From: Chitinophagales bacterium
GTDB lineage: Bacteria > Bacteroidota > Bacteroidia > Chitinophagales > Saprospiraceae
DNA: 64,000 nt
Direction: 5' to 3'
NCBI GenBank assembly: GCA_013299105.1
Contig: JAAFJY010000005.1
Span: 187,013 to 251,012 of the forward strand
The notes under the pieces were generated by a model. That model searched no databases. It saw nothing but the letters and a program-made list of their open reading frames with translations, and was not told the origin of the DNA. The translations under genes and the position numbers were made by a program. Below are positions 1-7,558 of the stretch, piece by piece (the stretch's first letter is position 1; every line of letters starts with the position of its first letter).

Positions 1-2745
1 AGCTGTCAAAGACATAATTACCGTTCGCATCCGTTACCGTCGTGTCTACCGCTACAAAAGTACCTGGGGTCGTTTCGGTTACCAGCACCAGCGTTACGCC
101 AGCGATACCCGTTTCCAGTGGACCCGCCTGGGTACCATCGTTGTTCGCATCGTAGAACACCGTCGAACCAATCGACATGTTCGGGATCAGACCAAAGTCA
201 ACCGTCATGTCGCCATCGTTGTCTGGCTGGCCTGCTACGCCGTCCTGTGCACCACCTGGGTTTGACTCGGCTGCGCCTGTTGGCTCGCCATTGTCGCTCA
301 AGGCAATCGTGCCCGACAAAATCGGCGTATTGCTGCCACTCTGGATGCCATTCTCCAACTCATCGTTCTGGGTGTCGCCCGTCTCGGTTGGGGTTGAAGA
401 ATCTGGTGCATCCGCTGGCATCGTGCTGATGCCTACCTTATAGTTGCCTGGTGGCAAACTGTCAAATTCATACGTGCCATCCGCCGCACTTACGGTGGTG
501 CTCACTGGCACGAAAGTGCCCGGCGTGGTCTCTCGGTACAAGGTCAGGGTCACACTCGCGATGCCTTTTTCAAGCGCATCTTCCAGGTCTTGGTCTCCGT
601 CGTTGTCCACATCGTAGAACACCACTGAACCAATCGACAAGGTCGGGATGAAGCCGAAGTCAACGGTCATATCGCCGTTCGTCTCATTGGCCGCTGGAAC
701 GTTGTCCTGCGCTCCGCCCTGGCCTGTTTCCGCTGCCGCTCCTGGCTCTGCTCCTGGTGTCAGGTTGATCACCGCACTTTCCGTCGCTCCACCTGGTGTG
801 CCTTGGATGCCATTGTCATCGCTGTCCGTTTGGTTGTCCGTGCCATTGAACGTTGAAGAGTTCGGGCCACTGCTTGGCGCAGTTGGAATCGTCACTTTAT
901 AGTTGCCCTGCGGCAAGCTGTCAAAGACATAATTACCGTTCGCATCCGTTACCGTCGTGTCTACCGCTACAAAAGTACCTGGGGTCGTTTCGGTTACCAG
1001 CACCAGCGTTACGCCAGCGATACCCGTTTCCAGTGGACCCGCTTGAACCCCATTGTTGTTCGCATCGTAGAACACCGTCGAACCAATCGACATGTTCGGA
1101 ATCAGACCGAAGTCAACCGTCATGTCGCCGTCGTTGTCTGGCTGGCCAGTTACGCCGTCCTGCGCTCCACCTGGGTTAGACTCGGCTGCGCCTGTTGGCT
1201 CGCCATTGTCGCTCAAGGTAATCGTGCCCGACAAAATCGGCGCATTGCTGCCACTCTGGATGCCATTCTCCAACTCATCGTTCTGGGTGTCGCCCGTCTC
1301 GGTGGGGGTTGAAGAATCTGGGGCATCCGCAGGAAGCGTATTGATGCCTACTTTATAGTTGCCTGCTGGCAAACTGTCAAATTCATAGGTCCCATCCGCT
1401 GCACTTACCGTGGTTGTAATCGCCACGAAAGTGCCTGGGGTGGTCTCCCGGTACAAAGTCAAGGTCACCCCTGCGATGCCTTTTTCAAGCGCATCTTCCA
1501 GGTCTTGGTCTCCGTCGTTGTCCACATCGTAGAACACCACTGAACCAATCGACAAGGTCGGGATGAAGCCGAAGTCAACGGTCATATCGCCGTTCGTCTC
1601 ATTGGCCGCTGGAACGTTGTCCTGCGCTCCGCCCTGGCCTGTTTCCGCTGCCGCTCCTGGCTCTGCTCCTGGTGTCAGGTTGATCACCGCACTTTCCGTC
1701 GCTCCACCTGGTGTGCCTTGGATGCCATTGTCATCGCTGTCCGTTTGGTTGTCCGTGCCATTGAACGTTGAAGAGTTCGGGCCACTGCTTGGCGCAGTTG
1801 GAATCGTCACTTTATAGTTGCCCTGCGGCAAGCTGTCAAAGACATAATTACCGTTCGCATCCGTTACCGTCGTGTCTACCGCTACAAAAGTACCTGGGGT
1901 CGTTTCGGTTACCAGCACCAGCGTTACGCCAGCGATACCCGTTTCCAGTGGACCCGCTTGAACCCCATTGTTGTTCGCATCGTAGAACACCGTCGAACCA
2001 ATCGACATGTTCGGAATCAGACCGAAGTCAACCGTCATGTCGCCGTCGTTGTCTGGCTGGCCAGTTACGCCGTCCTGCGCTCCACCTGGGTTAGACTCGG
2101 CTGCGCCTGTTGGCTCGCCATTGTCGCTCAAGGTAATCGTGCCCGACAAAATCGGCGCATTGCTGCCACTCTGGATGCCATTCTCCAACTCATCGTTCTG
2201 GGTGTCGCCCGTCTCGGTGGGGGTTGAAGAATCTGGGGCATCCGCAGGAAGCGTATTGATGCCTACTTTATAGTTGCCTGCTGGCAAACTGTCAAATTCA
2301 TAAGTCCCATCCGCTGCACTTACCGTCGTGCTCACTGGCACGAAAGTACTCGGAGTAGTCTCTCTGTACAAGGTCAGGGTCACACCCGCGATGCCTTTTT
2401 CAAGCGCATCTTCCAGGTCCTGGTCCCCGTCGTTGTCCACATCGTAGAACACCACTGAGCCAATCGACAAGGTCGGGATGAAGCCGAAGTCAACTGTCAT
2501 GTCGCCGTTCGTCTCATTGGCCGCTGGAACGTTGTCCTGCGCTCCACCCTGGCCTGTTTCCGCTGCCGCTCCTGGCTCTGCTCCTGGTGTCAGGGCGATT
2601 ACTGCACTTTCCGTCGCTCCACCTGGAGTGGCTTGGATACCATTGTCATCGCTGTCCGTTTGGTTGTCCGTGCCATTGAACGTTGAAGAGTTCGGGCCAC
2701 TGCTTGGCGCAGTTGGAATCGTCACTTTATAGTTGCCCTGTGGCA
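1..2745 (-). repeat. 915-bp tandem coding repeat, three units (1-915, 916-1830, 1831-2745)
   Basis: Position 1 lines up with 916 and 1831. Units 1 and 2 are almost identical and unit 3 differs at scattered bases; a fourth, diverged unit begins at 2746. Each unit encodes two alternating SdrD/Cna-B-like domains (type A begins IGSTVFYDANN, type B begins IGSVVFYDVDNDGD), so the true period is a domain pair of 305 residues. Copies further right (2900-4350) are single, more diverged domains, which suggests the array grew by duplicating the pair near the C-terminal side. Confidence 0.9.
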
Positions 2746-5700
2746 AGCTGTCGAAGACATAGTCCCCGTTCGCGTCCGTTACCGTCGTGTCAACTGGCAC
2801 AAAGGTACCTGGGGTAGTCTCCGCTACCAAGACCAGCGTTACGCCAGCGATACCCGTTTCCAGTGGACCCGCTTGAACCCCATTGTTGTTCGCATCGTAG
2901 AACACCGTCGAACCGATCGACATGTTCGGAATGAAGCCAAAGTCAACCGTCATGTCGCCATTTGTATCATTCAAATCGTCCTGCGTTCCTCCCTGGCCCA
3001 TTTCCGAACTCGCGGGGGGCTCACTACTAGGGCTCAAGTTGATCACCGAACTTTCAGTTAATCCACCAGGAGTACCTTGGATACCGTTATCGTCGCTATC
3101 CATTTGGTCATCTGCGCCCGCTCCTGTAGAAGAATTCGGGCTGCTGCTTGGTGCAGTCGGTATCTGTATTTTGTAGTTGCCTGATGGTAAACTGTCAAAG
3201 AGGTAATTTCCATTCGCATCTGTGACCGTCATACCAACTGGTATAAAAGTACCTGGAGTTGTCTCCACCACCAGTACCAGTGTTACGCCTGCTATACCAC
3301 TTTCTAGCGGACCTGCTTGCTCGCCATCGTTGTTCGCATCATAAAACACAGTTGAACCAATCGATAACATGGGTGTAAAGCCGAAATCTATGGTCATGTC
3401 GCCATTGGCCTCATCGCCATCATCTTGACTGCCACCAGGGCCAGTCTCAAGTGCATTGTTCGCTTCTGTATTGGGTATCAATGAGAAGGTATTAGTCGTA
3501 ACTGCACCAAAAGGTGTAGTCTGGATACCATTGTCATCATTATCCTGCTGGTTGTCTGGTATCAAATCAGTCACAGCGGCTGAACTGGAGAAAGGATAAT
3601 TGGTAGGAAGCGTAGCGATTTCGATATAATAATCACCCGGAAGTACTCCCGAGAACAAATAATTGCCTCCTCCAGCGGTCGTTACCGTATAGGGCTGCAC
3701 GCCAGCAGTGTATATGTCCTGATCATAGGGTGTACCTCCGGCATTGAAAAGTTGCATCGTAATTCCATCAATACCTGGTTCATCAACTCCCGTACCGTCA
3801 ATACCATCATTATTGATATCTACCCATACGGTACTACCTACACTCATCAGCGGTACAAAACCAAAGTCGATGGTCATGTTGCCATCGTCATCAGTATTGG
3901 TATCGGGGAAACCTGCTGGGGCCGGACCATTGTCTTGAGCTCCGCCAGTCAGTAGTTCATTGCTACCAGAGGGCTCCTGATCAGGCATCAGGATAAATAC
4001 AGGCGATTTTACCACTCCATTTGGAACCAATTGGATACCGTTGTCATCCATGTCTTCACCCCGATTGGCATCATCGCCAATGTTATCATCCGTAGGAAGG
4101 CTGGAAACGGTATTTTCAAGAGGACTACCAGCATTGAAACTACTTGCTGGTATTTGTACATAATATTGACCTGCTAGCAGATTACCAAAGAAATAATTAC
4201 CAGTGCCATCCGTAATGTCAAAGGCAACTAAAGTATTTTGTACCGCATCGTATAACTCAACGGTTACGCCAACAATTGGCTGTTCGGTACCCGAATCATA
4301 ATCGCCATCGTTGTTGTCATCAAACCACACGGTGCTACCTACGCTCATGCAGTCACCCTGTGTGAACACGGTAGGGCAGCAATTGCCGAAAGAACAGCCG
4401 CCAGAACCGTCGCTGGTGTAATTATACACACCGGGAGTAGTTACAGTGTAGGTCAGGCCACTCCCCACGGCTGTGTTGTTGCGGAACCAGGTCACGTTGG
4501 TGGAACCAGAGGGTGCCATCAAGGTGTAGGTCTGACCCGGACAGATGGTTTGTGCCGTTGGATAAGGATCTACCGAAACGGTAAAGGTGATCGTGGTGGA
4601 GCAACCCGCAAGGGAAGGGGAGGTAGCCACAACGGTAATATTATGGATACCCACGGCCAAGTTAGCTGCAGTAGGGGTAGCGATGGGGCTGCCATCCTCG
4701 GAGAAGGCCAGCGTAGCCCCATCAGGGTTTTGAACCAAATAGGAGGCAGTTAAGTTCACCGTCGCACCCGCACCCGCAGCACTTTCGCAGAAGGTCAGGT
4801 TATTGGCTGTTACGTCGGGTTTGTCCACGATGGTGACCACGATCTCGGCGAGAGGCCGACAGTTGGCCGAGCTGCCGGGGTCGGGGTTCAAGACGGCATA
4901 GACGTAATAAGTGCCGGGTGGCAATGACGACCAGCCCGCCGCCGCCGCTGTTAGGGTAGCAGTGTAGGGATTACCGCTGCCTGTGGGCGTAACCGTGGCC
5001 AGTGTGGTGCCAGTAGTGTAGATAGCATCCGTCTCAGCCGCAGTGGGAGCCGCTAATGCCATCTGGTCGGAAGTGAAGCGCACAAAACGGATGCTGTTGG
5101 CTGCGCTCGCATCGGTCAGTACCGTGGCAGCACTGCCCACACTTCCTTCGCAGATGTCTTGGTTACCGGAACCATAGATGATGGTCCCTGGCTGGCTGCA
5201 TATCGTGTAGGTGGAGCTCTGAGCCGCACAGCCCGTGCTGGTCACCGCCGCGATATCGAGCGTAAATGTACCGCAAGCCCCCAGCTCCGTGATGGTCACG
5301 CTATTGTCGCAGGGATCGAAAGTCATTCCCGTCAGCGTACCCTGGGGCGTCCACGAGGCTCCACACACTACACCGTCGCAACTGCCGAACGCCTCTCGGT
5401 TCAGGAAAAACTTGGCCCCCACATTACCGCAGGCTATGGATGAGAAATTCGGTGGTAAGTTGACAGGACATGCTTCCTTAAGGATAGCGATGGCCTTGCC
5501 AGAGTTATCGGTACCAGGAAGATTAGGGTTGGGTGCCGCCGTACCTATGTAAGTCATGTTACTGGGGTCGAAGGCAGAGATGCAATCGGTAGCAGGATTG
5601 TCCGTCAAGTTAGACATGTATAGGCGATTGGAGCCTTCTGACCAAACAATACCTATACCTGCACCATAAGGCCCACCAGATACGCTTACTGGGGTTTGAG

Positions 5701-6829
5701 CAATAAACTGACCCGCTGAATTGTATTTTAAGATGTAGGTACCTTCTGGATTGGCAAATGCGGTGAAGGGTTCCAAACTCTTGACAACATAAAAATTTCC
5801 CGAATTGTCCCCGGTAATTCCAAAGACCCCAGCGCGCGAATTGGGCAATGCCATCTCTCCGGGACTCAGCACTGCGTTGGGGCCAACTGTCAATAGAGGA
5901 GGTTCACAGGTAGTGAAATCATTCAACTCCGCAACCGTCATTTTCCAAACTAGACCACCCGACCCCGTGGCATATACGGTGCCTGTTGCTTCATTGTAGG
6001 AAAGCCCCCAGAAAAACAAACCGGGGTTAGATCCTGTTAAACATTTCGCCCCTATAAATGCCCCAGTACAACTATTATAGGCACGAATGGATCCAAAACC
6101 ATTCTTGTAAATAGTGTTACCTATACTGAAAAAATTGAATGAGCCAAAGCTATTATCTACAATAGTGTTCCCAGTGATTGGCTCAATAACACCATCGCAA
6201 TTGAATTCTCGTAACGTTGTGGGCGTAAACGGAGTTGAGCCGATGTACAACTTACCGTTGAGGTCGGTAGCCAAGCCGTGCGGCGCGGGCAACTGGCTGG
6301 TACCCGTGCCGGGATACCAGTGCTGATTGGGTGACGCCCCCCCATTGGTCCCTAGTACTTCGGTGAGTGGCACACCTGCGCCTACTTCAAATTTCAAGAT
6401 CGAGCTTATGCTTGGCTCGTTCAAGTAAATATACTCTTTAAATGTGCAGGTTTGGGCCCGTAAAAAGGTATTATTTACCAACAAACCCGTTGATAAAAGT
6501 AGTAAAAACCCAAATTGGACGGGTCTAATTACTTCATACAACGGGGTATAATTTATCCACCTTTTCCTCAATGGGGCGAACAAAACAACAGTTCTGATTG
6601 AAAGGAAAACGATTAACGACCACAAGAATACAACCATTACCATCTCAAGGCTCGGTAGGACTACGCTTACTTTACGCATGGAGTAATGCTGTGCTACATC
6701 GGGCAAATTACTTACAAAGAGTAAGCCCGCGAGCGTACACAAAATGAGCAAGAATAATATGGCAGACAAATTTTCGCTTGTCTTTAAAATAAAGTTCCTC
6801 GCCGAAGTAGAGTAGAGCTTTCGGGCCAT
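1..6829 (-). CDS. Giant secreted surface protein with SdrD/Cna-B-like repeat array (partial, C-terminus outside window)
   Basis: The frame is open from the ATG at 6829 to the window edge (2276 codons seen), so the 3' end is missing. Residues 1 to about 115 hold three hydrophobic segments; the last ends in LRAQTC near residue 126, a typical signal-peptide cut. After this comes a propeller/NHL-like stretch (PHGLATDLNGKLYIGS), then PKD/SprB-like modules containing NLTFCES and TICPGQTYTL. From about 4350 leftwards ten Cna-B/SdrD-type domains start with VGSTVFYD or VGSTVWFDDNNDG and contain NGNYVFDSLP. These domains are known rigid stalk modules of cell-surface adhesins. A T9SS sorting domain is expected outside the window, but this is inference. 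The role is probably adhesion or matrix structure; no enzymatic motif is seen. Confidence 0.85.
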   Translation of the reverse strand, partial: MARKLYSTSARNFILKTSENLSAILFLLILCTLAGLLFVSNLPDVAQHYSMRKVSVVLPSLEMVMVVFLWSLIVFLSIRTVVLFAPLRKRWINYTPLYEVIRPVQFGFLLLLSTGLLVNNTFLRAQTCTFKEYIYLNEPSISSILKFEVGAGVPLTEVLGTNGGASPNQHWYPGTGTSQLPAPHGLATDLNGKLYIGSTPFTPTTLREFNCDGVIEPITGNTIVDNSFGSFNFFSIGNTIYKNGFGSIRAYNSCTGAFIGAKCLTGSNPGLFFWGLSYNEATGTVYATGSGGLVWKMTVAELNDFTTCEPPLLTVGPNAVLSPGEMALPNSRAGVFGITGDNSGNFYVVKSLEPFTAFANPEGTYILKYNSAGQFIAQTPVSVSGGPYGAGIGIVWSEGSNRLYMSNLTDNPATDCISAFDPSNMTYIGTAAPNPNLPGTDNSGKAIAILKEACPVNLPPNFSSIACGNVGAKFFLNREAFGSCDGVVCGASWTPQGTLTGMTFDPCDNSVTITELGACGTFTLDIAAVTSTGCAAQSSTYTICSQPGTIIYGSGNQDICEGSVGSAATVLTDASAANSIRFVRFTSDQMALAAPTAAETDAIYTTGTTLATVTPTGSGNPYTATLTAAAAGWSSLPPGTYYVYAVLNPDPGSSANCRPLAEIVVTIVDKPDVTANNLTFCESAAGAGATVNLTASYLVQNPDGATLAFSEDGSPIATPTAANLAVGIHNITVVATSPSLAGCSTTITFTVSVDPYPTAQTICPGQTYTLMAPSGSTNVTWFRNNTAVGSGLTYTVTTPGVYNYTSDGSGGCSFGNCCPTVFTQGDCMSVGSTVWFDDNNDGDYDSGTEQPIVGVTVELYDAVQNTLVAFDITDGTGNYFFGNLLAGQYYVQIPASSFNAGSPLENTVSSLPTDDNIGDDANRGEDMDDNGIQLVPNGVVKSPVFILMPDQEPSGSNELLTGGAQDNGPAPAGFPDTNTDDDGNMTIDFGFVPLMSVGSTVWVDINNDGIDGTGVDEPGIDGITMQLFNAGGTPYDQDIYTAGVQPYTVTTAGGGNYLFSGVLPGDYYIEIATLPTNYPFSSSAAVTDLIPDNQQDNDDNGIQTTPFGAVTTNTFSLIPNTEANNALETGPGGSQDDGDEANGDMTIDFGFTPMLSIGSTVFYDANNDGEQAGPLESGIAGVTLVLVVETTPGTFIPVGMTVTDANGNYLFDSLPSGNYKIQIPTAPSSSPNSSTGAGADDQMDSDDNGIQGTPGGLTESSVINLSPSSEPPASSEMGQGGTQDDLNDTNGDMTVDFGFIPNMSIGSTVFYDANNNGVQAGPLETGIAGVTLVLVAETTPGTFVPVDTTVTDANGDYVFDSLPQGNYKVTIPTAPSSGPNSSTFNGTDNQTDSDDNGIQATPGGATESAVIALTPGAEPGAAAETGQGGAQDNVPAANETNGDMTVDFGFIPTLSIGSVVFYDVDNDGDQDLEDALEKGIAGVTLTLYRETTPSTFVPVSTTVSAADGTYEFDSLPAGNYKVGINTLPADAPDSSTPTETGDTQNDELENGIQSGSNAPILSGTITLSDNGEPTGAAESNPGGAQDGVTGQPDNDGDMTVDFGLIPNMSIGSTVFYDANNNGVQAGPLETGIAGVTLVLVTETTPGTFVAVDTTVTDANGNYVFDSLPQGNYKVTIPTAPSSGPNSSTFNGTDNQTDSDDNGIQGTPGGATESAVINLTPGAEPGAAAETGQGGAQDNVPAANETNGDMTVDFGFIPTLSIGSVVFYDVDNDGDQDLEDALEKGIAGVTLTLYRETTPGTFVAITTTVSAADGTYEFDSLPAGNYKVGINTLPADAPDSSTPTETGDTQNDELENGIQSGSNAPILSGTITLSDNGEPTGAAESNPGGAQDGVTGQPDNDGDMTVDFGLIPNMSIGSTVFYDANNNGVQAGPLETGIAGVTLVLVTETTPGTFVAVDTTVTDANGNYVFDSLPQGNYKVTIPTAPSSGPNSSTFNGTDNQTDSDDNGIQGTPGGATESAVINLTPGAEPGAAAETGQGGAQDNVPAANETNGDMTVDFGFIPTLSIGSVVFYDVDNDGDQDLEDALEKGIASVTLTLYRETTPGTFVPVSTTVSAADGTYEFDSLPPGNYKVGISTMPADAPDSSTPTETGDTQNDELENGIQSGSNTPILSGTIALSDNGEPTGAAESNPGGAQDGVAGQPDNDGDMTVDFGLIPNMSIGSTVFYDANNDGTQAGPLETGIAGVTLVLVTETTPGTFVAVDTTVTDANGNYVFDS

Positions 6830-6913
6830 GAGTTATGATTTGATGTTTAACGCAAAAAACAATTGATAATCAACAAATTGATTCATTCACTTTCTGAAAT
6901 GAATGAATTCTAG

Positions 6914-6948
6914 CAACGATATATTCAGTTTTACTGAATATATCGTTG
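6914..6948. promoter_or_regulatory. Perfect 16-bp inverted repeat with 3-nt loop
   Basis: The arms are 6914-6929 (CAACGATATATTCAGT) and 6933-6948 with loop TTT. It lies 85 bp upstream of the giant protein start (6829, minus strand). No T-run follows on either strand, so an operator or a 5'-leader hairpin is more likely than a terminator. Confidence 0.55.
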
Positions 6949-7292
6949 AATTGTGTAAGAACTCGGCATTGGGTGGGTGTCAGGAAGTTTGTTTCTGCGT
7001 ATGGCTACAAAATGTGTTTTTAAGAAACAATAAACAACAAAAAGTTTTATTCATAGTTTGAATGTAGCTAGGCTAGTATGTTGTTTTAACTTCTAAACAA
7101 AGTCGTCTGTATTTCCCATAAACAGAGATGGAAAAGGCCATTTAACATAGTTGCCTTTTCCTTACAGATTGACACTGCATGAAGTAAAAAGCAGAACACA
7201 ATGCGAAAGTATTACTTAGACCTTGTGAAAAAATGGATGGATGATTAAACTATTGAAAAGTACATTTTAAGGTAAGAAAAAATTTAACAATC

Positions 7293-7310
7293 ATGTAGTG
7301 ACAACTACAT
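7293..7310. promoter_or_regulatory. Heptamer dyad ATGTAGT-N4-ACTACAT (site 1)
   Basis: A perfect 7-4-7 inverted repeat about 250 bp upstream of the sensor kinase gene. The same two heptamers recur in opposite order right after that gene (10537-10554). LuxR/NarL-type regulators are known to bind paired heptamers, so a site for the neighbouring response regulator is plausible but is inferred only from position and symmetry. Confidence 0.4.
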
Positions 7311-7377
7311 TTTATGCTTTTCGGATTGTCATTTAAAATTTTACTAAAATTTTACTAAAATTGCGCTAAAATTGCAT

Positions 7378-7395
7378 TGAAATCATATGATTTCA
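7378..7395. promoter_or_regulatory. Perfect 18-bp palindrome TGAAATCAT|ATGATTTCA
   Basis: A gapless palindrome 164 bp upstream of the sensor kinase start. A dimeric regulator site is possible; there is no direct evidence for which protein binds it. Confidence 0.4.
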
Positions 7396-7558
7396 TTTTT
7401 TTGGTAGTCTAACAAACGTAATGCTGTTTCATAGAAGAATCTCTTGATTTCATCCTTATAATTTGGAGGACCACTCACTTTTCAGCAACAGTATTGTTTA
7501 TTACCTTTATAAGTACACATTTCTTGTTAATTTCTGAACACTTGTAATAAGTCAATGT

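Larger units (their letters stand above)
6830..7558. other. Divergent intergenic region between giant protein gene and sensor kinase gene
   Basis: This 729-bp, AT-rich gap has no convincing gene. It holds the start regions of both divergent genes and three dyads listed separately (6914-6948, 7293-7310, 7378-7395). There are also short direct repeats of the type AAAATTTTACT around 7335-7375. I do not see a full TTTG / TAnnTTTG promoter for either gene. Confidence 0.6.

Noticed and set aside
1..2745. CRISPR or satellite DNA
   Set aside because: The repeats are in frame and encode Cna-B/SdrD-like domains throughout.
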